From assembly GCA_052379845.1 (NCBI GenBank), contig JBQTCF010000022.1: DNA of 64,000 nt. One strand, written 5' to 3'. The notes beneath the pieces were generated by a model that was not told the origin of the DNA, searched no databases, and was given only the letters and a program-made list of their open reading frames with translations. Of the stretch, positions 8,326 through 16,334 are shown piece by piece. The position numbers and the translations under genes are program-made. How positions within the stretch are numbered: the stretch's first letter is position 1; each line of letters opens with the position of its first letter. Origin of the DNA: Roseinatronobacter sp052379845. Its GTDB lineage: Bacteria > Pseudomonadota > Alphaproteobacteria > Rhodobacterales > Rhodobacteraceae.

Positions 8326-9022
8326 TCTGACGATCTATGACAAGGTGGCCGATCAGTGGTGGTCCGATGAAATCCGCTGGGTGCGGACGCTTAAAAACCT
8401 TGTGCCGGGTCGGCTGACATGGATGGATCGGCAGATCGACTGGGCCGGGCGTGACGTTCTCGATCTGGGTTGTGCCGGGGGCTTCATGGCCGAAGCGCTC
8501 GATGATCGTGGCGCCTGTGTGACAGGTATTGATCCCGCCGCTGATGCCATCGCCGCCGCCCGTGCGCATGCTGCGCAGCAAGGGCGGCGCATCCGCTATG
8601 ATGTCGGCGTGGGCGAGAATTTGCCATATCCGGATGCAAGCTTCGATGCTGTTGTCTGTGTTGACGTGCTGGAGCATGTCCAGGACCTGTCGCGCGTGCT
8701 GGCAGGGGTGACGCGCTGTTTGCGCCCCGGCGGGCTGTTCCTGTTCGATACGATCAACCGCAACCTGTTGGCCCGTCTGGCCACCATCACGGTTGCCGAA
8801 GATATTCTGCGGCTACTTCCCAAAGGCACGCATGATCCGTCCATGTTCATTAAACCATCCGAATTGCGCGCCGCGATGCAAACCGCGGGGCTGGAACCGG
8901 GCCGCTTCACCGGGCTGGGACCGCGTGGACTGAACCGGCGGCTGGATCTGACATTCGGGCCGCTTCCACTGACAGCGATCCTGTATATGGGCGTGGCCCG
9001 CAAGGCGACGGAGCCCGCATGA
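8315..9022 (+). CDS. UbiG-like class I SAM methyltransferase
   Basis: Cytosolic methyltransferase of 235 residues. Motif I is VLDLGCAGGFMAEAL, the acidic loop is VTGIDPAA, motif II is FDAVVCVDVLEHV and motif III LRPGGLFLFDTINRN. The last motif and the N-terminal YDKVADQWWSDE closely resemble 3-demethylubiquinol O-methyltransferase (UbiG). The C-terminal part carries MFIKPSELRAAM as in UbiG. However, it sits in a local operon overlapping its neighbours by 11 and 4 bases, away from other ubiquinone genes, so it may be a paralogue acting on another polyprenyl or phenolic substrate. Confidence 0.78.
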   Translation: MRNDLTIYDKVADQWWSDEIRWVRTLKNLVPGRLTWMDRQIDWAGRDVLDLGCAGGFMAEALDDRGACVTGIDPAADAIAAARAHAAQQGRRIRYDVGVGENLPYPDASFDAVVCVDVLEHVQDLSRVLAGVTRCLRPGGLFLFDTINRNLLARLATITVAEDILRLLPKGTHDPSMFIKPSELRAAMQTAGLEPGRFTGLGPRGLNRRLDLTFGPLPLTAILYMGVARKATEPA

Positions 9023-9417
9023 CAATACTGGCACTTCTGATGACGGCGCTACTGTTTGGCGGAATGGTGCTTTACTCCTTCGGGTTCGCAGCCTTCCTGT
9101 TCACGGCCTTGCCCGCCGATGTGGCGGGACCAACCATCCGCCGCGCCTTTCCGCATTTCTATCTGTTCGTGATTGTAGCGGCGGCAATCGCCGCGGGACT
9201 GGTCTGGCCGGGCGATCCGTTCAGCGCTGCCCTACTGGTGTTTATCGCCGCATCCACAATCCCCGCACGTCAAATTCTGATGCCTGCCATCAACACGGCA
9301 ACGGATACCGGGGCAAAAGCCCGGTTCAAATGGTTGCATGGCGCATCTGTCATCATCACGCTGATGCATATCGGCCTGAGCGGGTGGGTGCTGGCCCGGT
9401 TCATACCGCTGGCGTGA
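9019..9417 (+). CDS. DUF4149-like integral membrane protein
   Basis: Membrane protein of 132 residues with four predicted helices (ILALLMTALLFGGMVLYSFG, FYLFVIVAAAIAAGLVW, ALLVFIAASTIPA, ASVIITLMHIGLSGWVL). The loop ILMPAINTATDTGAKARFKWLHGAS corresponds to the conserved xxPxIN...D...F..LH...... segment of DUF4149 proteins. Function unknown. It overlaps the methyltransferase by four bases, so it belongs to that operon and probably serves the same membrane process. Confidence 0.75.
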   Translation: MTILALLMTALLFGGMVLYSFGFAAFLFTALPADVAGPTIRRAFPHFYLFVIVAAAIAAGLVWPGDPFSAALLVFIAASTIPARQILMPAINTATDTGAKARFKWLHGASVIITLMHIGLSGWVLARFIPLA

Positions 9418-9528
9418 CCGGGAGTGTCGGCTTGCGCCGGGCCTGTGTCAAAGTCGCGACATATGCACGCCATGCGCTATGTCCTGCGCACGACACATCA
9501 TCCGGAAGCAAAGATACGAGGGAACGCC

Positions 9529-10203
9529 ATGTCACAGGATAGCAAGCACGAAAATGCGGCACAGGGCGCGCCAGTTGTCGTTCTGGGCGCAACATCCGGC
9601 ATTGGCGCGCGGGTGGTCGATGAAGCGTTGCGACGTGGCCTGCCGGTGCGCGGGTTTGCCCGCAGTGCTGACCAGATGGCACCGCGCGACGGGCTGGAGC
9701 CGGTCACCGGCGACGCCCGAAACCCCGATGATCTGGCGCGCGCGGTGCAGGGCGCGCGCGCGGTGATCTACACGCTGGGAATCAAGGAACGACCCGCCAT
9801 GGTGTGGCATCATGAGACCCTGTTTTCCGAAAGCACCAAAGCCCTTCTTGATGTGATGGGCAAGGCCCGCGTGACACGGCTTGTCGCTGTCACGGGTTTC
9901 GGTGCCGGTCGCAGCCGTGCGGCAATGAGCAGCGTGGAAAAGCTTGGTCACGGGGTGCTGTTGGGTCGGGTCTATGCCGATAAATCCCGACAGGAAGATC
10001 TGATCCGCAACAGCGCACTTGATTGGACGATCGCGCGCCCGGTCATTCTTACAAAGGGCGCGCGGACAGGGCAGGTCAAGGTTCTTTCCAGGCCCTCGGA
10101 CTGGCGCAACGGCTTGATCTCGCGCAGCGATGTGGGCGAATATCTGGTCCGCTCCGTGGTTGAGGGGGTGAATATCCATGAGGATGTGGTGCTGGCGCGA
10201 TAA
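9529..10203 (+). CDS. NAD(P)-binding atypical short-chain dehydrogenase
   Basis: Protein of 224 residues with an N-terminal Rossmann fold: VVVLGATSGIGARVVDEALR, then VRGFARSADQM and VTGDARNPDDL, as in NmrA/atypical SDRs of the YwnB/HSCARG type. The catalytic YxxxK of classical SDRs is not seen; instead VYADKSRQEDLIRNSALDWTI is the pattern of this group, where the protein may act as a reductase or an NADPH sensor. The ATG at 9529 is preceded by GAGGGA. It follows DUF4149 by about 110 bp and could share its transcript. A weak 7-bp inverted repeat (10256-10271) lies beyond the stop. Confidence 0.78.
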   Translation: MSQDSKHENAAQGAPVVVLGATSGIGARVVDEALRRGLPVRGFARSADQMAPRDGLEPVTGDARNPDDLARAVQGARAVIYTLGIKERPAMVWHHETLFSESTKALLDVMGKARVTRLVAVTGFGAGRSRAAMSSVEKLGHGVLLGRVYADKSRQEDLIRNSALDWTIARPVILTKGARTGQVKVLSRPSDWRNGLISRSDVGEYLVRSVVEGVNIHEDVVLAR

Positions 10204-10493
10204 TTGCAGCGTTGGGACCCTAGATGTTTTTCCCTGCTCAATAACATACGCCGTGATGATCTTCAGATCATGTGGCGCATATGTCCGTCGTCATCATCAT
10301 CGGTCTGAAGAAATTTGCGGGTCCTGTGCGCGTTTCATACCTGAGGGCGCCGTCTCAAGGCGTGGAGCAATGCCATCTTCCGTAAACCCGGTTATCTTTT
10401 GGTCAGCTTGAAAATGAGGTGCTTGTGTTAGATCATGACGATAGGCAAGCTACCTATTGGAATGCGGGTTGTCTCATGAAGATAGGTGGGCCG

Positions 10494-13043
10494 ATGCGGA
10501 AGAGCGCTCCAGAACTCAAGGCACGAAATTCGCCGTTAGCCGATGGTGCGCCAGATACTGGTCTTAGCCGGCGTTTTTTTGTGTCAGCCGCGCTGGTGCT
10601 TGCACTTGCGTTTGCGACGACCGCAGCGACCACCTACGTTCTCGGAAGTTATACTTTGCGCGCGAAAGAGGACGCCTTGCAAAGGCGCGCCGACATGATC
10701 GCGCGGTCCATTGATCTGAAATTGTCAGCCTACCATGCGGCCGTGCTGACCGTCGCGGAATCATCTGCGCTGCGCGAAGGGTTCGATCTGGCGCGGATCG
10801 AACGGTTGGCGCGCCGCGTCGGTGATGTATTCGGTGGGTGGTTCGTCATCACGAGTGAGGACCAGCAGGTTTTCCAACTCATGAACACCCTTACGCCTGA
10901 AGGGACCTTGTTTGGCCCCTATCCGCGCACCGATCGCCCGGAACTGATACGCGCCGAGGATGAGAGCCTGCACCTGAGCCGCAGCGTGACCTCCGATGCC
11001 TTCTTCGGCAGACTGGCGAGCGAGCTGATCGTGAGCACCGTGACTGCGATCACCTTGCCGGACGATACGACGGCCACTCTCGGTTTCGTCACCACCCTGA
11101 ACGACATCACCGCGTGGCTGATGGACGCCGAACTGGCGGAAGGCGAATTTGCCGCCATTGCAGATGGCTCGCACCGGGTCATTGCGCGCTCGCACGACAA
11201 CGAGAATTTCCTGCTGGCAGACCTGCCGGACTGGTACATCGCCTTTTCAGAGGGGCGCGACAGCGGTGTCGCTGTCGGCGCCCCGTCGCACGGCGGGGCA
11301 CCCAGACTGTTCGCGATGCATCGCCTTTCGGTTGCGCCGGGCTGGACGCTCGCGGTCTCCCAGCCGCTGCCGTCTTCGCTATCTGCCCTGTATCACTCGG
11401 CCTGGCCTGCGCTCTCGGGGTTGATGGTCCTGTTGCTGAGCGGCAGCATCGCGGCGTTGTCGCTTGACCGCAGCCGGGCCCGGGATGAAGCCCAGCGTGC
11501 AGCCCGCGAGGTCGCGGAACGTGAAAAGCTGCTGACAGAGGTCCGCGCGGCAGATACCCGCAAGTCACGCCTGATGGCGGTGCTTGCGCATGATCTGCGC
11601 ACGCCGCTGGTTGCCATGCTGGGGTGCCTCGATCTGTTTCGACCGCATTTGGACAAGCCGCCACAGAAAAAAATACTGCATCGCCTGAAGGCCGACGGCC
11701 ATGGAATGCTGACCTTGATAGACGATGTGCTGGAACTGGCCCGGCTGGGCGCAGGGGAGGCGCGGCTGCGGCCGGAGCCGTTTGCACCAATCGCGCTGCT
11801 GACGCAGGTTGGCGATCTGGTCCGGTCGTCGGCGGAGCGGCACGGGACGGAAGTTGTGGTTCAGGGCGATGATTTGCCCTTGTTGATCGGCGATGTCGCG
11901 TCCCTGCGGCGGGTTCTGCTGAACTTTGCGACCAACGCGGTCAAGGCCACGCGCGGCGGCAGCGTCCAGCTCTCCGCCATGTGTGGTTCGGCTGGCACGG
12001 ATGGTCGCACAGTGACCTTTGCGGTCACCGACACCGGTTGCGGCATCGCGCCCGAGGACATACCGCGACTGTTTCGTGATTTCGGCATGCTGGAACGCGA
12101 CAGCACCCGTGCGGACGGGACCGGCCTTGGCCTTGCCATCTGCCGCAGGCTGGCGACAGCCATGGGCGGCGAGGTGGGTGTTGAGAGCACCCTTGAGGAG
12201 GGGTCGCGTTTCTGGCTGAGAGTGACACTGCCCGAGGCAGACAGCGCTATATCCGAGGCAGACAGTGAAACGGATGCCGCCCCCGCCGTGCTGGCCGGCC
12301 TCAAGGTGCTGGTCGCCGAGGATCATGACATCATCCGGCAGCTGACCTGCGCAAATCTGGCGCGCGCCGGCATGCGACCGACAGAGGCAGCCGACGGTGC
12401 AATCGCCGTTGAGTTGGCCCAGGCCCAGGAATTCGACCTGATCCTGATGGACCTACAGATGCCTCATCTCGACGGGGATGAGGCGGCAGTGCGCATTCGG
12501 GGCGGCGGCGGGCCTTCGGCACGGGCACGGATCATCTGCGTGACTGCGCATCAATCCCCCGAGATCGCCTTGATGCTGAGTGATCTGGCCTTTGACGCTT
12601 GCGTCCGCAAACCGCTTGACGTCCAACAACTGGCGGCCCTCATGCAGGGCATACCGCCGTCTTCGGCGGCTATAATTTCCCTTGAGGACTTCGAGGCTGA
12701 CAACCTGACGCAGCTGCGCGCGATCGACGGCGGGGCGTTGCTCACGCGGACACTCAATGGCTTTGCAGCTGATATCGACACGACCCGGAGTGACCTGGCA
12801 GAACTGATCGCCAAGCGCGACACCTTCAAGGCGGGTCGTCTGGTTCACAAGCTGGTCGGGTTTGGTGATTTCCTTGGCGCACGGACGCTGTCCAGCGAGT
12901 TGCGCAAGTTTGAAGATCTGATCCGTGATGACGATATCGAAGTTCTGGAAGGGGCGCTTGAATGGATCGATAACGTCATGGCCCAGACGCGGGTGCAGGT
13001 CGACCATCTGATTGAGAAGACCAATCTGCACAGCGGGGGGTAA
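10494..13043 (+). CDS. Hybrid sensor histidine kinase with receiver and HPt domains
   Basis: Membrane phosphorelay protein of about 849 residues. Order: short cytosolic tail, helix 1 (about 27-51), an extracytoplasmic sensor of roughly 245 residues, helix 2 (about 300-325), HisKA with the H-box VLAHDLRTPL (His near 366), HATPase with the N-box NFATNAVKA and G-boxes DTGCGIAPED and GTGLGLAICR, a receiver with VLVAEDHD and the phospho-Asp in LMDLQMP (about 652), and a C-terminal HPt with RLVHKLVGFGDFLGA (His near 784). ArcB/BarA-like architecture. Starts at 10476 or at a GTG at 10419 are also possible. No cognate response regulator is adjacent, so the final target is unknown. Confidence 0.88.
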   Translation: MRKSAPELKARNSPLADGAPDTGLSRRFFVSAALVLALAFATTAATTYVLGSYTLRAKEDALQRRADMIARSIDLKLSAYHAAVLTVAESSALREGFDLARIERLARRVGDVFGGWFVITSEDQQVFQLMNTLTPEGTLFGPYPRTDRPELIRAEDESLHLSRSVTSDAFFGRLASELIVSTVTAITLPDDTTATLGFVTTLNDITAWLMDAELAEGEFAAIADGSHRVIARSHDNENFLLADLPDWYIAFSEGRDSGVAVGAPSHGGAPRLFAMHRLSVAPGWTLAVSQPLPSSLSALYHSAWPALSGLMVLLLSGSIAALSLDRSRARDEAQRAAREVAEREKLLTEVRAADTRKSRLMAVLAHDLRTPLVAMLGCLDLFRPHLDKPPQKKILHRLKADGHGMLTLIDDVLELARLGAGEARLRPEPFAPIALLTQVGDLVRSSAERHGTEVVVQGDDLPLLIGDVASLRRVLLNFATNAVKATRGGSVQLSAMCGSAGTDGRTVTFAVTDTGCGIAPEDIPRLFRDFGMLERDSTRADGTGLGLAICRRLATAMGGEVGVESTLEEGSRFWLRVTLPEADSAISEADSETDAAPAVLAGLKVLVAEDHDIIRQLTCANLARAGMRPTEAADGAIAVELAQAQEFDLILMDLQMPHLDGDEAAVRIRGGGGPSARARIICVTAHQSPEIALMLSDLAFDACVRKPLDVQQLAALMQGIPPSSAAIISLEDFEADNLTQLRAIDGGALLTRTLNGFAADIDTTRSDLAELIAKRDTFKAGRLVHKLVGFGDFLGARTLSSELRKFEDLIRDDDIEVLEGALEWIDNVMAQTRVQVDHLIEKTNLHSGG

Positions 13044-13059
13044 CGACCCCCGCCTGTGC
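13028..13059 (+). terminator. Strong hairpin overlapping the kinase stop codon
   Basis: GCACAG-CGGGGG pairs with CCCCCG-C-CTGTGC with one bulged C and a seven-base loop containing the TAA stop. There is no T-run, so it may act as a rho-dependent pause or mRNA-stabilising structure rather than a classic terminator. Confidence 0.45.
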
Positions 13060-13184
13060 GATCCGGGCGCACGGCATGCGCGCCTCGTCGCCGTCGCTAC
13101 AAACAGAATTCAGGTGTTTGTGTCCCGGACGTTTACGACGGCCTTGGTCCTGAAGCGACAGCGGCCATCAGGTGGACGCCCGCA

Positions 13185-13685
13185 CTACCATAATCCGTCA
13201 GTCACAAATGCTGCACCCTGCGTGAACGGCAATAATGCGAAAGCCGCACATAGCGTCATTGATCCCCGGTAATGGTCGGTAGGCCAGTTCAACGATCCGC
13301 ATGGGCTTCTGGCAGGCAAAGGGAAGTTCAGGCAACTTGTCGGCATTGGCTCAGAGCACGATATAGGGGCCAACCGCGTAAAGGCATAACGCACGCTGAT
13401 TTTTTGATAAACCTGCTTTAGCTTTATCAAATCATGGGCATTCTGTTTGGCCCGGTCGCGGGCCAAGTCACGATAGCGGGCAATCGCGGCACGCGCATAG
13501 GGCGGGATGGGGCAATCTGCAGCACAGGGCAGATCGGCGTCCTTCGGGAAATCGATCCCCCGGATCGATTTATGGACATTCGGCCCTTGATCCGCAGCGC
13601 GGACCAGCTTGAACTCGTTGCTGTTATCAGACCGCTGATCGTTCAATTCGGTGGTATATCTCGGGGTTTGCGTCTTCTTGTCCAT
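13185..13685 (-). CDS. Hypothetical protein of unknown function
   Basis: Open frame of 166 codons starting MDKKTQTPRYTTELNDQRSD, with an AGGAG site eight bases upstream. The first 110 residues look like a normal soluble, charged protein, with a Cys pair in DLPCAADCPIPPYARA and a basic helix RYRDLARDRAKQNAHDLIKL. The last 60 residues (Ser/Pro/Cys-rich) look unlike the rest and may be read-through into non-coding DNA after a frameshift. No family recognised. It stands alone between the hybrid kinase and the qorB-like gene. Confidence 0.4.
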   Translation of the reverse strand: MDKKTQTPRYTTELNDQRSDNSNEFKLVRAADQGPNVHKSIRGIDFPKDADLPCAADCPIPPYARAAIARYRDLARDRAKQNAHDLIKLKQVYQKISVRYAFTRLAPISCSEPMPTSCLNFPLPARSPCGSLNWPTDHYRGSMTLCAAFALLPFTQGAAFVTDGLW

Positions 13686-13804
13686 GGGGTCCATCTCCTG
13701 AGAGTTTCACCCTCCGGTAAAACCGGGGCGGTTCATTCAACGCAGCACGGAGTTTTCGCAAGGCATATGCTGCGGGGAGCGATCAGACACCCCGCAGGCT
13801 GGCG

Positions 13805-13910
13805 TTAGCGCATGTTGCGCAAAAACGGGACCCGGTTTTGCGCAAAAGACATGCGACAACATAAGGTTAGAGTGGGTCGCGTGAATGCGAATGAACGCGA
13901 CACGCGCTAG
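13805..13910 (-). repeat. Dispersed ~105-bp structured repeat, copy 1
   Basis: One of four related intergenic copies, here in reverse orientation. Shared blocks are the CCGGTTTTGCGC core, CATAAGGTTAGAGTG and a hairpin-forming pair GTCGCGTGAATGCG / GAACGCGACAC. The right edge overlaps the last codons and TAG of the qorB-like gene, so the repeat supplies that gene's stop. Confidence 0.8.
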
Positions 13911-14752
13911 CCGATGGCAGCGGTGACTGCCGTCGCAAGCGGTGTTGTCGGGCGGCCGATCAGGTCGGAAAGCTGTGTCCCTTCATCAAAAAGCGCGCCT
14001 TTGGAAGCCTCGACATCGCAATGGGCCAGAAAGCCGGCCAACTCGGCAGGCAGGCCCGCGCCGGTCAGAGCGGCTGCGTAGTCGACTTCTGGCATGTCGA
14101 CATAGGGAATTTCCTTGCCAGCTTGCGTTGACAGCGTGGCGGCCAGATCCGTAAGGGTGTAGCTGTCATCGCCAGAGAGTTCATAGGTCTTTCCCTGCAG
14201 TGCCTTGTTCAATAGCACAATGGCAGCGGCATCCGCGTAGTCCTGCCGCGTGGCCGAGGAAATCCTGCCATCCTTGGCCGCACCAATCAAGGCGTTGTGT
14301 TCCAGTGCAGCCGGCAAGCCCATCGTGTAGTTTTCCGTGTACCAGCCGTTGCGCAGAACAGTATGGCCAATACCCGACGCAGCCAGCAGCTTTTCCGTCT
14401 CGACATGCTCTGGGGCAAGGCCAAGCGTGCTGTTCGGCGCGTTGAGTAGACTGGTGTAGACGATATGCTGCACGCCAGCGGCTTTGGCGGCTTCGATCAC
14501 GGCGGCATGTTGCGGGACGCGGCGGCCGATGTCGCTGCCCGAGATCAACAGCACCGTGTCGATACCATACAGCGCCGATGCCAGCGTTTTGGGGGCGTCA
14601 TAGTCAAAGACGCGCGCAGGAACGCCCAGATCGGCGGCCTTGTCGGTGTTCCGGGCCAGCGCAATGATGCCTTCGGGCGCTGTTTTGGTTTTCAAGGTGT
14701 CGATGACGAGGCGGCCAAGCTGGCCGGTGGCCCCGGTGATTGCGAGTGTCAT
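13907..14752 (-). CDS. qorB: NmrA-type NAD(P)H:quinone oxidoreductase (QorB/YtfG-like)
   Basis: Cytosolic oxidoreductase of 281 residues that reduces quinones with NADPH in characterised relatives. Seen: the NADPH-binding start MTLAITGATGQLGRLVID, ALARNTDKAADLG, the strand VLLISGSDIGRRVPQHAAVI, IVYTSLLNAP and VLRNGWYTENY, all diagnostic of the QOR2/YtfG group. GGAGA lies eight bases before the chosen ATG. It is divergent from an HxlR regulator, the standard qorB/qorR arrangement, so it is probably induced by electrophiles or quinones. The C-terminal stop lies inside a dispersed repeat, so the natural C terminus may have been altered slightly. Confidence 0.88.
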   Translation of the reverse strand: MTLAITGATGQLGRLVIDTLKTKTAPEGIIALARNTDKAADLGVPARVFDYDAPKTLASALYGIDTVLLISGSDIGRRVPQHAAVIEAAKAAGVQHIVYTSLLNAPNSTLGLAPEHVETEKLLAASGIGHTVLRNGWYTENYTMGLPAALEHNALIGAAKDGRISSATRQDYADAAAIVLLNKALQGKTYELSGDDSYTLTDLAATLSTQAGKEIPYVDMPEVDYAAALTGAGLPAELAGFLAHCDVEASKGALFDEGTQLSDLIGRPTTPLATAVTAAIG

Positions 14753-14815
14753 GGTGCATGTCTCCGTTTGTTTTGATGAGGTAAATCTAAGGGCTTTACA
14801 TGCAAAAGGTAAGTA

Positions 14816-14835
14816 CATACAATTTTGTTAGTATG
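14816..14835. promoter_or_regulatory. Candidate HxlR operator between qorB and its regulator
   Basis: CATAC and GTATG form an inverted repeat around AATTTTGTTA in the AT-rich gap between the divergent genes. HxlR dimers bind such short inverted repeats. The site was found by eye and is unproven. Confidence 0.35.
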
Positions 14836-14853
14836 AAGTTTTTAGAGGTCGCC

Positions 14854-15243
14854 ATGCCGAAACTCAGTGACGCCGTCCGCTCGGGCAAGCTTGTTGGCAA
14901 CCTGCAAGCACAAGAATGTCCGTCACGCGATATTCTGAAGCATGTCACCGGCCGCTGGGCTGTTCTGACGCTGATTGCGCTTCAGGGGCGGACGATCCGT
15001 TTTGCCGCCCTGAAGCGCACGATTGGCGGGGTCAGCGACAGGATGCTGACGCAGACGCTCCAAACGCTAGAGGCGGACGGGTTTGTTCATCGGCAGGCTT
15101 TCAAGGTTGTGCCGCCCCATGTGGAATACAGCCTAACGCCGTTGGGCGAAGGCATAGCACAGCATGTGCGCGTTCTAGCTGACTGGATCGAAGACAACAC
15201 CAGTGAGATATTGTCGGCCCGGCAAGGTATCTTGGCAGAATAA
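14854..15243 (+). CDS. HxlR-family transcriptional regulator (QorR-like)
   Basis: DNA-binding protein of 129 residues. The winged helix is plain: CPSRDILKHVTGRWAVLTLI at the N terminus with the conserved Cys, then IRFAALKRTIGGVSDRMLTQ as the recognition region and VEYSLTPLGEGI as the wing. The Cys in ECPSRD is the usual redox or electrophile sensor of this family. I chose the ATG at 14854 because AGAGG lies six bases upstream; an ATG at 14833 is an alternative. Being divergent from the qorB-like gene, it most likely represses that gene until quinone or electrophile stress. Confidence 0.9.
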   Translation: MPKLSDAVRSGKLVGNLQAQECPSRDILKHVTGRWAVLTLIALQGRTIRFAALKRTIGGVSDRMLTQTLQTLEADGFVHRQAFKVVPPHVEYSLTPLGEGIAQHVRVLADWIEDNTSEILSARQGILAE

Positions 15244-15614
15244 ACCTGTGCTGTTGAATTCAAATGAATGATTGTATCAAATACAGCGATCCTTCGCTTC
15301 CCGCCCTGTCTGTCGATCACCCGAAACATGCCGTATTTTGCACGACCGTCCGCAAAGAGGCTGACTGCCGCCGCATACTGCGCCAGCATGAGCGGCTGTT
15401 TGAGAGCAGGCCGGATGACGGGCTGACCATCAGTCAAGGGCCGAGCCCGTCTTGGCGCCGACAGCATCAGGCCAGGTCGCGTATCCCCCCAACTATGACG
15501 AGGGTGTTGGGGGGGGATGCCTTGAGACAATCCCGCAGGGTGTTCAGGTAGGTATTCAAGAGAGAAAGCGTAAGCTTTCGCCTTCAGGCGTCTTCAGTCA
15601 CGGGGCTGCGGCGG
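15244..15614. other. Intergenic gap, no supported gene
   Basis: About 370 bp between convergent units. Open frames on both strands lack ribosome sites and recognisable families. A GAAAGC-GTAA-GCTTTC hairpin near 15565-15580 lies downstream of the HxlR gene but has no T-run. Confidence 0.5.
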
Positions 15615-16334
15615 TCAGGAAGCCGTCACCGGCGCAACATGTGCCAGCGCGCCCATATGCGCAGCAAGGCATTGGTTCGAACTAATCACGGGCAGGCCAA
15701 GTTCACGGGTCAACGGGGCAAGAATGCCCAATGTGCGCAGGTTGGTGCAGGACAGAAAGACTGCGTGCAGCTTGCTGCGCTGCGCCAGTGCCCGCGCCGC
15801 GTCGGCGATTGAACGGGGGGCGATGCGCGCGACCCGGGCTTCGACCTGTTCCCCAAATGACAGCATGTCAGGGACAGCAACGCCCGCCGTTTCAAATGCC
15901 GCGCGGATCGGTTCGGCCACGGACGCGATATAGGGCGAAACGATCCCCACCCGCGCCAGCCCCAACCGCGCGCACTGGGCGAGTGCGGCGGTCAGCGGAT
16001 CGGTCACGGCCTTGGTCTGTGTCGCGCCTGTCACCAATCCGCGCACCCGGTCTGCGCCGATCAGCGTCGTGCCCGACGTGCAGGCATAGCCCACCACATC
16101 CAGCGGCTGTGTTGCGGGCAGCAAGCGGGCCGCACCAGGCAAGGCGCGTTCCATGTTTGCAACGGTGTCGGGCGTCAGTTCCGCGCCTGATGGCACGCGC
16201 GTGACATGCAAACGTGCAAGATGCGGGGGAAACAGGCGGCAGAATTCCTGTTCGATGGTTTCATCGACCTGCAAGACAATCAGACCAAGACGTGGCAGAT
16301 CGTCGTCCAGCAAGGTATAGGGGAAAGCAGTCAT
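15615..16334 (-). CDS. Asp/Glu racemase-superfamily protein, EutA/maleate isomerase-like
   Basis: Cytosolic protein of 239 residues of the maleate cis-trans isomerase/arylmalonate decarboxylase group, which use two cysteines. Both are visible: VVGYACTSGTTLIGADR (about residue 90) and VFLSCTNLRT (about 195). The N terminus DDDLPRLGLIVLQVDETIEQ matches the family's first strand and substrate loop. It is the last gene of a three-gene operon behind a PLP lyase and an M24-fold hydrolase, joined by a four-base overlap. EutA of ectoine utilisation belongs to this family and occurs with the same partner families, which suggests but does not prove a related pathway. Confidence 0.8.
   Translation of the reverse strand: MTAFPYTLLDDDLPRLGLIVLQVDETIEQEFCRLFPPHLARLHVTRVPSGAELTPDTVANMERALPGAARLLPATQPLDVVGYACTSGTTLIGADRVRGLVTGATQTKAVTDPLTAALAQCARLGLARVGIVSPYIASVAEPIRAAFETAGVAVPDMLSFGEQVEARVARIAPRSIADAARALAQRSKLHAVFLSCTNLRTLGILAPLTRELGLPVISSNQCLAAHMGALAHVAPVTAS

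Noticed and set aside
8315..9022. Calling the methyltransferase UbiG itself
   Set aside because: Motifs are very similar, but location away from ubiquinone genes and beside an ICMT-like gene leaves a paralogue equally likely.
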